Counted from the stretch's first letter, positions 50,603-59,811 are shown. The stretch is 64,000 nucleotides of DNA from CAYUUR01 sp964510235 (GCA_964510235.1 CAZEBF010000001.1:16821-80820); one strand, 5' to 3'. Program-made: numbers and translations. Notes: generated by a model not told the origin, from the letters alone.

Positions 50603-51310
50603 ATGAGCGACAGGCGCGAACTCATACACCCCGAGTCGCTGCCTCCCCGTGATGTTTGGCTGATTGATCCAACTCAAGATAAACTGCCTACTCCCCTTGA
50701 TCAATACGGTCTTATTGACGTGCCGCGGTTGATTACAGACGTAAAGTCAACGATTGATGCAGACTATGAATGGCCGACCCAAACACGCATACATCACCTC
50801 TACTGGGAGGAGAATAATTACCCATTTATTCCAGGGGTACCTCCTGGATACAACCCACGTACATTCCGCGAGCTGCCTATTAATAAGGCTGAGATACCTC
50901 TAAAATTCGAGCGGTGGCTGCACGCTATAACTCTAGAACCCAAAGTGCCAGATCCAGAGATTATGCGCTTACGTGTACTGGCATTCCACCATGCACGGCT
51001 GATTTTCAAAAAAGCGCACGGCACCGTCCATGAAGATCGCTTGCTGCAGAAACGACGCCGACAAGTTGCAGCCAATCCGGGCATTTCAAAGAACATTGTG
51101 GACGGAATAGATATTGCGAGCGAAGCCTACTTTGCCGAAACAGTTGACCGCGCTTTTGACGCATTATTAGGACATCTCGATGAATATCACTCAATACCAG
51201 AGGAGCATCGCCTGATTAAGGAAACCGATGCACCTCAAGATATTGCTACCAAGCTCGGTAAGCTAGTGGTTCCGCCAGCACAAAAATACACACTTCTTGT
51301 AGCTGCCTAG
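50603..51310 (+). CDS. Unknown soluble protein (235 aa)
   Basis: No recognised domain. MSDRRELIHPESLPPRDVWLIDPTQDKLPTPLDQYGLIDVPRLITDVKSTIDADYEWP, then HHLYWEENNYPF and a helical second half (LRVLAFHHARLIFKKAHGTVHEDRL, DRAFDALLGHLDEYH). No membrane segment. Codon use and amino-acid bias look normal for the window. The stop overlaps the convergent ftsK stop by 4 bp. No clear Shine-Dalgarno. Confidence 0.65.
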   Translation: MSDRRELIHPESLPPRDVWLIDPTQDKLPTPLDQYGLIDVPRLITDVKSTIDADYEWPTQTRIHHLYWEENNYPFIPGVPPGYNPRTFRELPINKAEIPLKFERWLHAITLEPKVPDPEIMRLRVLAFHHARLIFKKAHGTVHEDRLLQKRRRQVAANPGISKNIVDGIDIASEAYFAETVDRAFDALLGHLDEYHSIPEEHRLIKETDAPQDIATKLGKLVVPPAQKYTLLVAA

Positions 51311-53517
51311 ACAGTTTTGGAATCGTCGGGGAAGTTTTCGTCGTACATTTCGTCATCGGCCTGCACTTCGCCTGCACCGGCGCTAAAGACTTCGTCGACA
51401 GAATTTATAAGCACCTCTCGCGGTCGAGCTCCGTCTGCAGGGCCAATAATGCCCTGCTCTTCCATAGTCTCAATAATACGCGCGGCGCGGGCGTAGCCGA
51501 TACGCAGACGTCGTTGCAGCAAGCTGGTACTCGCCTTGCGACCATCAACCACGACCTGGATTGCATCACGCCACATGTCGTCGTCAGCTTCGTTGGCGCC
51601 GTAATCTGCAACTACTCCACCTTTGCCATTCAACTGCACTGGTTGACTGACAACCTCATCGTCGTATTGCGGCGGTCGCTGACCACGAATAAAATCGTTG
51701 ATTTTGTATGTTTCTTCAATCTCAATCAGTGCCGCCTGGACGCGCTTAGGCTTAGGCATGTCGGCGGTCAAAAGCAACATATCACCTTTGCCAAGCAACT
51801 TCTCGGCACCCATCTGATCAATAATCGTGCGCGAGTCCACCTGGCTGGCCGTTGTGAAGGCAATACGCGCCGGCACGTTAGCTTTTATAAGACCAGTAAT
51901 GACATCGACAGATGGACGCTGCGTGGCGAGAATCAAGTGGATACCAACTGCGCGAGCCTTCTGAGCAATCCGTACAATTAAGGCTTCTACATCGCGCGCC
52001 GCTACCATCATTAGATCCGCCAACTCATCAATAACAATCACAATATACGGCATACCTTCATTCTGTTTAAGGTCGTTATACTCTTCAATGTTACGTTTCT
52101 TGGCCTCGCCAAGTGTTCGATAGCGACGTTCCATCTCGGCCACAGCCCACTTGAGCGCACTAATACACTTTTCTGGCTCAGTTATCACGGGCGTGAGTAG
52201 ATGTGGAATATCTTCGTATGGCGCCATCTCAACCGTCTTAGGGTCAACCAGGATGAGCTTAAGGTCACTTGGGCTGTTGCGGTATAGCAAACTAGTCAGG
52301 ATGGTGTTGATCATAACTGATTTACCAGAACCAGTTTGACCGGCTACCAGAAGGTGTGGCATCTTGGCGAGATCAGCCACAATTGGTGCACCAGCAATGT
52401 CTTTACCGATGGCAAAGCCTAGTGGACTAGTGATCTCGGCCCATTGTGATGACTGCAGCAAACTACTCAATCGAACCGTGGCTGATTTGATGTTAGGCAG
52501 CTCAATACCAACGGCGCGCTTACCTGGAATTGGTGCTTCGATGCGAATAGAGTGTGCTGCCAGATCAAGCGCCAGGTTGTTTTCGAGTGCAGTAATCTTG
52601 GTGAGCTTAATACCCGCTGGCGGTTTGAGCGTGTACTGAGTCACACGCGGGCCTACGTTAGCACCTTCCATATCAACATTAATATTAAAGTGTGCGAATG
52701 ATTCTTGAATAGCTTTGGCATTAGCTTCGACATCACCGGGGTTGGCTTTGTCTTGCTTGGCGCTCAACAGCTCAAGTGGTGGGAACTTCCAGTCAGGGTC
52801 GCTGGTGGTTGTCAGGGCTTGGTGAGTCTCGGTTGGCGCAAGTTTTTGAGCAGAGTTTTTGAAGTTGCCGAGTTTGGTGGCGGCATGATCGCTTGGATGC
52901 TCAACAGGTACGTTTTCATTCAGTTTAAAGTGGTTCTCGGCGGCTTGTGACTTAAGCTGCGCCAAATCGTTACCCTCTTCTGGGCGTGAACGGAAGATAT
53001 CACCAAGACGCAGTAACACTTTAGGTGAGATGCCAAAAGCGAAGAAGAATGACAGCATTGCAAAGACAAAGAATAATATGAGAGCCGGAATTTTGTTCAG
53101 CGCCGCCAAAGCAGTGCCACCAGTTACAGCACCGAGCACTCCACCGCGGCCTGCCTGGTATAAATCAGTTGTGCCGCTAGGTATAAAAGCCACGTGTAGC
53201 CAGGCAGCAGATAGAATCAAGAACGCGAACATGCCAGCAAGTTTATCAAGGGGGATACGTCGATCTTCGCTGGTAAACTTGAGCACACCCCAATACACCA
53301 ACGCGACAGGTGTAAAGTACGCTGCCCAGCCAAACACCACATACATCCAATTGAACATACCAACTGGTAAGTCACCACCAGCGCCAAAGCCACCGAGTAA
53401 TAGGAAGAATGCCACCACCATCATGATGATAGCGCCAGCCAACGGCCAAAAGACTGAATCCTTTGGTGCTGCTTGGACTTTCTTCTTTGCGCGTGTTTGT
53501 TTTTTCTTCTTAGCCAT
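51307..53517 (-). CDS. ftsK: DNA translocase FtsK/SpoIIIE
   Basis: 736 aa. Four membrane helices in the first 165 residues, a short linker, then the motor: alpha domain, RecA-like beta domain with AGQTGSGKSVMIN (Walker A, about residue 395) and IVIVIDELADLMM (Walker B), and a C-terminal gamma winged helix (ASTSLLQRRLRIGYARAARIIETMEEQGII) that reads KOPS in other bacteria. It pumps DNA at the septum and activates Xer recombination. Complete and of ordinary length. Confidence 0.95.
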   Translation of the reverse strand: MAKKKKQTRAKKKVQAAPKDSVFWPLAGAIIMMVVAFFLLLGGFGAGGDLPVGMFNWMYVVFGWAAYFTPVALVYWGVLKFTSEDRRIPLDKLAGMFAFLILSAAWLHVAFIPSGTTDLYQAGRGGVLGAVTGGTALAALNKIPALILFFVFAMLSFFFAFGISPKVLLRLGDIFRSRPEEGNDLAQLKSQAAENHFKLNENVPVEHPSDHAATKLGNFKNSAQKLAPTETHQALTTTSDPDWKFPPLELLSAKQDKANPGDVEANAKAIQESFAHFNINVDMEGANVGPRVTQYTLKPPAGIKLTKITALENNLALDLAAHSIRIEAPIPGKRAVGIELPNIKSATVRLSSLLQSSQWAEITSPLGFAIGKDIAGAPIVADLAKMPHLLVAGQTGSGKSVMINTILTSLLYRNSPSDLKLILVDPKTVEMAPYEDIPHLLTPVITEPEKCISALKWAVAEMERRYRTLGEAKKRNIEEYNDLKQNEGMPYIVIVIDELADLMMVAARDVEALIVRIAQKARAVGIHLILATQRPSVDVITGLIKANVPARIAFTTASQVDSRTIIDQMGAEKLLGKGDMLLLTADMPKPKRVQAALIEIEETYKINDFIRGQRPPQYDDEVVSQPVQLNGKGGVVADYGANEADDDMWRDAIQVVVDGRKASTSLLQRRLRIGYARAARIIETMEEQGIIGPADGARPREVLINSVDEVFSAGAGEVQADDEMYDENFPDDSKTV

Positions 53518-53543
53518 AAGCGTTAGTAATTATACCACCTATC

Positions 53544-53960
53544 TTAGGTGTTGTCCTCTGTTTGTGTCAACGTTAAAAGCGTTGGTTGAACAGGCTGTTC
53601 AAGCTCAGCCTTGACGGCGGTGATTTGTTGGCCAAGCTTTCTTAGAAAGTTATGGTCACCCGGTGCGACTCTGCCCTGCTCAATACTCTGTTTGATCTCG
53701 TCACGACGCATCTGCAGATCGGAGAGCTCTTCGGTCAGGTCACGAGCGGCACGCTCCTTTGGGTCAACAAAGTAATGCTCTGGTATTGGCTCGCCCGTTT
53801 CATACGAGACTTCGAGCTCATCAAATAAATCACCGAGAGTATACCGCAATCCCATAACTTCCCGCCCTTGATTCATGTAGTAGTCACTAAACAACTCATT
53901 GAGCCCATCGTTAAGCTGATGGAACAACTTGTCTGAGGGAAGCCCAGGTGATGCTGTCAT
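53544..53960 (-). CDS. Unknown coiled-coil protein (138 aa)
   Basis: Start taken at the second ATG (53960): TACAAT at 53967-53972 lies 6 nt upstream, while the first ATG (53966) directly abuts the -10. SDKLFHQLNDGLNELFSDYYMNQGREVMGLRYTLGDLFDELEVSYETGEPIPEHYFVDP, then a coiled coil (ERAARDLTEELSDLQMRRDEIKQSIEQGRV...LRKLGQQITAVKAELEQ). No membrane segment. Just upstream of ftsK, so it may share its transcript. Family unknown. Confidence 0.65.
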   Translation of the reverse strand: MTASPGLPSDKLFHQLNDGLNELFSDYYMNQGREVMGLRYTLGDLFDELEVSYETGEPIPEHYFVDPKERAARDLTEELSDLQMRRDEIKQSIEQGRVAPGDHNFLRKLGQQITAVKAELEQPVQPTLLTLTQTEDNT

Positions 53961-54015
53961 GCTCATATTGTAGCACTTTTTACATCATTAGTCAATGACC
54001 AGCTGCTACTGCTGT

Positions 54016-56127
54016 CTAGCTGAGTTGGTCTTTTGAGAGCAGTGCAGCACGCATCTGTGCAAAGCGCTCTTGTGGATCTTCTGGTGTGGCGTCTGGTTGT
54101 TTCTGGGTATCACCGTTGGCAGCAGCATTGCCGTTACCATTCTTTGGCTTCTCGTTGGTCTTGCCCACCACATTCACCACTGGGATGACGATTGGCGAAC
54201 GGTTAGTCTTGTCGAATAAGAAGTGCGTAACGTGCTCACGCAGTTCTTGCTTGAATCGGTCCAGATCAACTCGCTTAAAGCGCTGTGCAACCGCACGACG
54301 TAGCTCTGCCCTAAAGTCATTCATCAATTCTTCAGAATCGCGGATATAGATGAAGCCGCGACTAATGATGTCTGGGCTCGTCAGAAGTGCACCAGTTTTA
54401 CGGTCGATTGTGAGCACTACTGCTACTAAGCCTTCTTCGGCTAGCATCAGACGGTCTTTGACAACGATGTTGCTGACCACAGCACCAGTTTGGTCAACCA
54501 GTAGGCTACCATGAGGCACTTGGCCTGCTGGTTCGTACTTGTCAGCAGTAAAGAGTAGGCTATCACCGTTGTTAGCCAGAATAACATTCTCGCGTTTCCA
54601 GCCTTCTTCGATAGCCAGTTCAGCGTTATAGCGGCGGCGTAGCATTCCGGCGTGAATTGGCATGTAGTACTTTGGTCGAACCATGCGTAGCATATCGCGG
54701 TACTCATCACGACGAGCGTGACCAGACACGTGCAATGGGCCACAGCCATCGAGTTCGTGGGTTGGGTGGCGGTACAAATGTACGCCCAGCTTGGCTAGGT
54801 TATTACCGATCATGTCATAGCGGACTTCGTTACCAGGAATTGGTGACGAGCTCACCAGCACAGTGTCGCCTGGCTTGAGCTTAATGTGGTTGTGCGAGCC
54901 TTCGCTCATGCGCATCAGCGCCGCGTTTGGCTCACCTTGCCCACCAGTGGCCATAACGAGGATTTTGTCGTCAGGTAGACCTGCTACGTCACGCATAGCC
55001 ATGATCATGCCCTTAGGTACTTTCAAGATACCTTGGCGCACAGCGATTTCGGCATAGGCCATCATACTGCGACCATCGAGTGCTACTTTACGACCTGAGG
55101 CGACAGCAGCATTGATGATCATTTGAGTACGGTTCATGTTCGAACTAAACACTGCACAGAAGACGCGACCTTGCGCGGCAACAATCACGTCATGGAAGCT
55201 CTTTTCGAGCGTGTGTTCAGTTGGCGTACGGCCCTCTTTATCGGCGTTGGTGCTATCGGATAGAAGCAGCAAAACACCTTCATCACCCAGCTCTTCGAGT
55301 CGCTTGACATCACTTGGTAAGTGATCAAGCGGTTCTGGGTCGAGACGGAAGTCACCGGTGTTAATGATGCGACCAACCGGTGTTTCAATACAGACAGCAG
55401 TAGCTTCTGGGATAGCGTGTGTAATACGCAGCAGTTCAATAGTAAAGACACCGATCTTAAGACGTTCGTGAGCGTCCATGTTCATTTTTACCATTTGCGG
55501 TGTGAACATTTCTGTTCCTGGAGGTACGTCCTCAAACGTTTTCTCGACAATGCCAAGCGTAAAGCCCGAGCCAAACAGTGGTGCTGGGAACTTCGGTACG
55601 ATGTGCTTCAGTCCACCAATGTGATCGAGGTGGCCATGCGTAATAACGTAGCCTTTGATCTTGTGACGAATGCTTTCTAGGTATGTTGGGTCGGCAATTT
55701 CGTAGTTAATACCAGGCAAGTCCACACCGAGGTTGTTGCCGCAGTCCACGATGATTGCATCGTTTTGGTACTCAAAGACCATACAGTTCTTTTCACCAAC
55801 GTCATCAAGACCTCCCAAGAAGGTTAATTTGAGCTTCTCGAAGTCATCAGTCACGCTGTTGGCGCGCTTATCAAGTTTGCGCATCTCGGCACTTTGATAC
55901 TCGTTGATTAATTTTTGAGCGGTTTCTGCACTGCGTTTTTGCGCCCGAATTGCGGCACCACGACTGGCTGTCAAGCCATTAGCAGCTGGCTTTTGACCGT
56001 TGCTGCCCTTGCCCTGACCGCTCTTTTGATTATTACGACCGCCGCCTGGGTTGGGTCGTCGATTGTTGTTGCTACGTCCGCCACTCGGCTTATTGCCTGA
56101 GCGCGGTACTTGTTTATTATTCTCCAT
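54016..56127 (-). CDS. rnj: Ribonuclease J
   Basis: 703 aa. A disordered basic N-terminus of about 95 residues (Asn, Gly, Arg, Lys-rich), then a metallo-beta-lactamase/beta-CASP core: KLTFLGGLDDVGEKNCMVFEY, VITHGHLDHIGGLKH (H-x-H-x-D-H), INTGDFRLD, LSDSTNADKEGRTPTE and SGHARRDEYRDMLRMVRPKYYMPIHAG. The C-terminal domain and a short acidic tail follow. Combined 5' exo- and endo-RNase; in a cell with PNPase but without an RNase E gene here it is probably the main decay enzyme. AGAGAGG precedes the ATG. Confidence 0.94.
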   Translation of the reverse strand: MENNKQVPRSGNKPSGGRSNNNRRPNPGGGRNNQKSGQGKGSNGQKPAANGLTASRGAAIRAQKRSAETAQKLINEYQSAEMRKLDKRANSVTDDFEKLKLTFLGGLDDVGEKNCMVFEYQNDAIIVDCGNNLGVDLPGINYEIADPTYLESIRHKIKGYVITHGHLDHIGGLKHIVPKFPAPLFGSGFTLGIVEKTFEDVPPGTEMFTPQMVKMNMDAHERLKIGVFTIELLRITHAIPEATAVCIETPVGRIINTGDFRLDPEPLDHLPSDVKRLEELGDEGVLLLLSDSTNADKEGRTPTEHTLEKSFHDVIVAAQGRVFCAVFSSNMNRTQMIINAAVASGRKVALDGRSMMAYAEIAVRQGILKVPKGMIMAMRDVAGLPDDKILVMATGGQGEPNAALMRMSEGSHNHIKLKPGDTVLVSSSPIPGNEVRYDMIGNNLAKLGVHLYRHPTHELDGCGPLHVSGHARRDEYRDMLRMVRPKYYMPIHAGMLRRRYNAELAIEEGWKRENVILANNGDSLLFTADKYEPAGQVPHGSLLVDQTGAVVSNIVVKDRLMLAEEGLVAVVLTIDRKTGALLTSPDIISRGFIYIRDSEELMNDFRAELRRAVAQRFKRVDLDRFKQELREHVTHFLFDKTNRSPIVIPVVNVVGKTNEKPKNGNGNAAANGDTQKQPDATPEDPQERFAQMRAALLSKDQLS

Positions 56128-56154
56128 ATATTCCTCTCTGTTATTCGTTCAGTT

Positions 56155-56760
56155 TTATTTGGATTCTAGTTGATTAATGATAGCGGGGAGCTTGGTGAAA
56201 TCGTCTATCAAAGTCTGTCGCATGCCGCCGTTATAGAGTGCAGCTGCCGGATGATAGAGCGGTAAAATAACGATTGGCAGCTCGTCATTATTGTCTTTCA
56301 TCTGAAGGCGTATACGCTTGGGTTCCCCGTGTATCTCGGATATCTGTAGATCCGGCAAGAAACAATTCGTACTGTGGCGCCCGAGCGTCACGACCACTTT
56401 GGGTTGAATTATTTCTAGCTGGGCCTGCAGGTAGGGCAAAAATGCCTTCTTCTCTTCTGGTGTTGGGTCCCGATTTTCTGGCGGCCGATACTTCACTATG
56501 TTGGTTATGTAGATATCAGACCGTTTTAAATCGATGTGCCCAAGCATCTCATCCAAAAACTTTCCAGCCGCTCCCACAAATGGCTTGCCTGACTCGTCCT
56601 CTTTCTTGCCCGGAGCTTCGCCGATGAACACGATGTCAGCATCTGGGTTGCCATTGCCAAGAACTAGTTGGGTAGCCTGCGCTGCGAGTTCTGGACAGAC
56701 CTTATCTTCCAGAATCTGACTGGCTAGCGCGTCGAGTTGCTGCTGCTTAGTGTTTGCCAT
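56155..56760 (-). CDS. Uracil-DNA glycosylase family 4, without the Fe-S cysteines
   Basis: 201 aa. DIVFIGEAPGKKEDESGKPFVGAAGKFLDEML is motif 1 of family 4/5 UDGs, and LYHPAAALYNG is motif 2. Removes uracil from DNA. Usual family 4 enzymes bind a 4Fe-4S cluster with four Cys. Here only C22 matches; the others read Tyr (NIVKYRPP) and Phe (AFLPYL), and the C-x-x-C start is reduced to VCPE. So the cluster is most likely absent. Overlaps the upstream gene by 14 bp. Confidence 0.88.
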   Translation of the reverse strand: MANTKQQQLDALASQILEDKVCPELAAQATQLVLGNGNPDADIVFIGEAPGKKEDESGKPFVGAAGKFLDEMLGHIDLKRSDIYITNIVKYRPPENRDPTPEEKKAFLPYLQAQLEIIQPKVVVTLGRHSTNCFLPDLQISEIHGEPKRIRLQMKDNNDELPIVILPLYHPAAALYNGGMRQTLIDDFTKLPAIINQLESK

Positions 56761-56965
56761 TGCGGTACGTCAGTGCCTTAAAGAGGTTGTTGAATGAACC
56801 GATAGAAAATACCAGCGTAAAAAAGTAAGCTATCAAACTACCCGAGTCGATCGCCCATGACACAAAACCATATGCCAAGGCCGCCTCAATGATCGAGGAG
56901 ATGCCGTAGCCAGCCCGGGTATGCTTCCAGCTATCGAGTCTATCGATAATGTTACTTTTTGCCAC
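56747..56965 (-). CDS. Small membrane protein (72 aa), two helices
   Basis: GTG start overlapping the upstream stop region by 14 bp. IIEAALAYGFVSWAIDSGSLIAYFFTLVFSIGSFNNLFKAL gives two helices with Ser/Gly between. Unknown function. Arranged pnp - 68-aa - 72-aa - UDG, all tightly linked. Confidence 0.6.
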   Translation of the reverse strand: MAKSNIIDRLDSWKHTRAGYGISSIIEAALAYGFVSWAIDSGSLIAYFFTLVFSIGSFNNLFKALTYRNGKH

Positions 56966-57158
56966 TCTTGTTTCTTTCTACTAGTAAGCCAAAAATGAAA
57001 CCGCTTGTGAGCAACAGCAAACCGCCAGTGCCACCGTAGCCATCATTCTGTACGGCATTGAGGCCCTGGCCTGCCTGCGTAACAAACGTGAAACCAAAGT
57101 AACACGCTACGAGTGCGATAAACAAAAGTGCGTATCTGGCGTTTTTATTCTTGACCAT
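56952..57158 (-). CDS. Small membrane protein (68 aa), two helices
   Basis: MVKNKNARYALLFIALVACYFGFTFVTQAG, then GGTGGLLLLTSGFIFGLLVERNKSGKK: two helices with a Gly/Asn-rich loop. Starts six bases after the pnp stop. Unknown function; overlaps the next gene by 14 bp. Confidence 0.6.
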   Translation of the reverse strand: MVKNKNARYALLFIALVACYFGFTFVTQAGQGLNAVQNDGYGGTGGLLLLTSGFIFGLLVERNKSGKK

Positions 57159-57163
57159 TGAGG

Positions 57164-59341
57164 TTACCCCTTTTTCTCATTAAGTTCGCGTGCGGCAGCT
57201 TTCATGCTGAGTTGCAAACGGCCACGATCATCGATAGCTACTAATTTTACTGTGACACTATCGCCTTCTGAGACGACATCACTCGGTTTGCTGACGCGTT
57301 CTTCGCTCATCTCAGAAACGTGCACCAAGCCATCTTTGCCAGGCATAATCTGCACGAAGGCACCGAAGTCCATGACGCTTACAACTGGTACATTCTGGTA
57401 GATCTTGCCAACTTCTGGCTCAGCTGTAATTTGCTGCACCATTTGAATGGCAGCGTCGATTGACTTCTTGTCTGGGCTAGCGATATACACAGTACCGTCG
57501 TCTTTGATGTCGATTTCGGCACCGGTTTCGGCAATAATCTTGTTGATGGTCTCGCCACCCTTACCAATAACTTCACGAATCTTTTCTGGGTTGATCTGTA
57601 TTGATTCGACGCGTGGTGCGTATGGGCTGAGCTCGCTCTTGGGTGCGGCCAAAGTTGTCAGCATGTGCTCGAGGATTTCAGCTCGGCCCTGCTTGCCCTG
57701 TTCGAGCGCTTGCTTAAGTATGTTTACCGGCAAACCATGGACCTTCATGTCCATCTGTAAGGCAGTGATGCCTTCAGTCGTACCAGTGACCTTAAAGTCC
57801 ATGTCGCCTGCAAAGTCTTCAGCGTCAGCAATGTCGCTCATGATATACGGTTTATCACCGTCGATCATCAAACCCATGGCAATACCGCTGACTGGTCGTT
57901 TAAGCGGCACACCGGCGTCCATCAGTGCTAAACAGCTTGAACATGTTGCCGCCATGCTAGTTGAACCGTTCTGACTCATGATCTCGGTGACTGAGCGAAT
58001 AGTGTACGGGAAGCTGGCTTCATCTGGCAGCACTGCGCTAATGGCACGTTCCGCCAAGTAGCCGTGACCGATTTCGCGGCGGCCTGGACCCATCAGGCGT
58101 TTAACTTCGCCGACTGTCCAACCCGGTGCATTGTAATGGTGCAAGAAGCGGCGCTCACCTTCGCGCTCCATGGTATCAATCAGCTGTACATAGCTGAGTG
58201 GAGCCAGCGTCACAATGTTCATAGCCTGTGTCAGGCCACGAGTAAAGATACTCGAACCGTGTGCTCGCGGCAAAATACTAATTTCACTGCTTAACGGACG
58301 AACTTCGGTCAGTTTACGACCGTCAGGACGAATTTGCTTGTCGATAATGCCCTTTCGGACGTCTTTGTGCAGCGCCATGGTCAGGGCTTCGTGGTATTCG
58401 CTCTTAACATCGCTGTAGTCGTCGCCTACTTTTTCTGCAAAAGCTTCATCCATTTGGTCACGGAGAACACTAATCAGATCGTTACGTTCTGGGTACGGCT
58501 TGTGGAGGTTTTCACCGAGCTTACCGTCAACCCAGGCGTCGATTTCTTTCTGAATGTTTTCATCTGGCAAAGTCAGTTCGTATTCTTGTTTGGTGACACC
58601 GATTTTCTTGACCAGCTCTTCTTGCAGTTTGATAGCTGGCTGCATGGCTTCTTGAGCCCACTCCAGTGCTTTGACGACTTCGTCTTCGGTAGCTTCGTTA
58701 GCACCCGCCTCTACCATCATAATACCGTCTTTAGTACCAGCAACCACAAGGTCGAGCTTAGAGTTATCCATCTGTTCGTTACTTATGAAGGCTTGGTAGT
58801 CATCACCCTTCATGCCAACACGCACACCGGCAACTGGGCCTTCAAATGGTGCACCGGTCAGCATCAATGCTGCAGAAACGGCCATCATAGCAATCATGTC
58901 TGGGCGGAACGCTGGGTCCATGCTCAGAACTGTGGCAATACCTTGGACTTCGTGTCGGTAGCCTTTTGGCCACAGTGGACGAATTGGTCGGTCGATGATA
59001 CGACCGATTAGGATGGCTTCGTCTGACGGACGGCCTTCTCGCTTGATGAATCGGCTGCCACTGATCTTGCCGGCTGCATACATTTTTTCTTCGTAATCAA
59101 TACTGAGTGGAAAGTAGTCAAAACCTTGGACTGGTTTTTTACCAACCATTGCCGTACCGAGTACCACGGTGTCACCGTAACGAACCAATACGCTGGCGCT
59201 ACTTCTAAAACCAACCCGGCCTACCTCTATAGAGAGTGGGCGGCCACAAAAATCAGTTTCTACTTTTACTATTTCTTTTCCTAGAGGGTTGAGGGTGTTT
59301 CCCATGCTATCTCGTTTCCCGTTATTCACTACAGTGTGCAT
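57164..59341 (-). CDS. pnp: Polyribonucleotide nucleotidyltransferase (PNPase)
   Basis: 725 aa. Two RNase PH domains separated by a helical linker (KIGVTKQEYELTLPDENIQKEID...), with RAHGSSIFTRGLTQ and SDIADAEDFAGDMDFKVTGT in the second. Then KH (INPEKIREVIGKGGETINKIIAETGAEIDIKDDG) and S1 (VGKIYQNVPVVSVMDFGAFVQIMPGKDGLVHVSEM) domains. 3'-5' phosphorolytic RNA decay. Start: ATG at 59341, or ATG at 59305 (MGNTLNPLG), the latter with no better ribosome site. Follows rpsO, the classical order. Confidence 0.96.
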   Translation of the reverse strand: MHTVVNNGKRDSMGNTLNPLGKEIVKVETDFCGRPLSIEVGRVGFRSSASVLVRYGDTVVLGTAMVGKKPVQGFDYFPLSIDYEEKMYAAGKISGSRFIKREGRPSDEAILIGRIIDRPIRPLWPKGYRHEVQGIATVLSMDPAFRPDMIAMMAVSAALMLTGAPFEGPVAGVRVGMKGDDYQAFISNEQMDNSKLDLVVAGTKDGIMMVEAGANEATEDEVVKALEWAQEAMQPAIKLQEELVKKIGVTKQEYELTLPDENIQKEIDAWVDGKLGENLHKPYPERNDLISVLRDQMDEAFAEKVGDDYSDVKSEYHEALTMALHKDVRKGIIDKQIRPDGRKLTEVRPLSSEISILPRAHGSSIFTRGLTQAMNIVTLAPLSYVQLIDTMEREGERRFLHHYNAPGWTVGEVKRLMGPGRREIGHGYLAERAISAVLPDEASFPYTIRSVTEIMSQNGSTSMAATCSSCLALMDAGVPLKRPVSGIAMGLMIDGDKPYIMSDIADAEDFAGDMDFKVTGTTEGITALQMDMKVHGLPVNILKQALEQGKQGRAEILEHMLTTLAAPKSELSPYAPRVESIQINPEKIREVIGKGGETINKIIAETGAEIDIKDDGTVYIASPDKKSIDAAIQMVQQITAEPEVGKIYQNVPVVSVMDFGAFVQIMPGKDGLVHVSEMSEERVSKPSDVVSEGDSVTVKLVAIDDRGRLQLSMKAAARELNEKKG

Positions 59342-59423
59342 GTATGGTTCTGGCCTGTGCTGCCAACCATAGCTGCGGCACTGGAGTGAAGTACGTTTTG
59401 TTTAGTTAATGTGCACAAGTTTA

Positions 59424-59452
59424 TCCGGCTGTCCGTTTGCGGGACGGCCGGA
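59424..59452 (-). other. Hairpin between rpsO and pnp
   Basis: Arms TCCGGC(c/t)GTCC and GGAC(g/a)GCCGGA with a 7-nt loop and one mismatch, no T-tract after it on the minus strand. Resembles the processing stem between rpsO and pnp in enterobacteria rather than a terminator. A smaller stem (ATGGTT..AACCAT, 59344-59370) lies just before the pnp start. Confidence 0.5.
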
Positions 59453-59466
59453 CTCATCTGGGCAAA

Positions 59467-59733
59467 TTAGCGGCGGATGCCGAGTTTTTCGGTAATTTCG
59501 AGGTACTTTTTGCTGTCTTTTTTAGCCAAGTAGCGTAACAATCGTTTGCGGTTGCCAACCATCTGCAAAAGACCACGGCGAGCCATGAAGTCTTTTTTGT
59601 TAGTTTGGAGGTGTTCGGTAATTTCTTTGATTCGTTCGGTCAAAATACCAACCTGGACCTCTGGTGAACCAACATCAGTTTTGCTGGTTTGTAAATCTTT
59701 GATAATGGCGCTTTTCTTCTCGGTTGTGATCAT
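59467..59733 (-). CDS. rpsO: 30S ribosomal protein S15
   Basis: 88 aa. TSKTDVGSPEVQVGILTERIKEITEHLQTNKKDFMARRGLLQMVGNRKRLLRYLAKKDSKKYLEI is standard S15, with the HLQ-x-x-K-K-D and R-R-G-L signature. Binds the three-way junction in 16S rRNA. AAAGGAA precedes the ATG. Promoter at 59778-59806. Confidence 0.96.
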   Translation of the reverse strand: MITTEKKSAIIKDLQTSKTDVGSPEVQVGILTERIKEITEHLQTNKKDFMARRGLLQMVGNRKRLLRYLAKKDSKKYLEITEKLGIRR

Positions 59734-59777
59734 ATATTCCTTTAGTTACGTTAGAGATTTGTGATGGCGTTAGGCAC

Positions 59778-59806
59778 AATATATCACAATGGCCCCTGTT
59801 GAGCAA
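59778..59806 (-). promoter_or_regulatory. Promoter of rpsO-pnp
   Basis: -35 TTGCTC (59801-59806), 17-bp spacer, -10 TATATT (59778-59783). About 40 nt leader to rpsO. It begins within a few bases of the ABC-F stop at 59812. Confidence 0.65.
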
Positions 59807-59811
59807 GTGTT

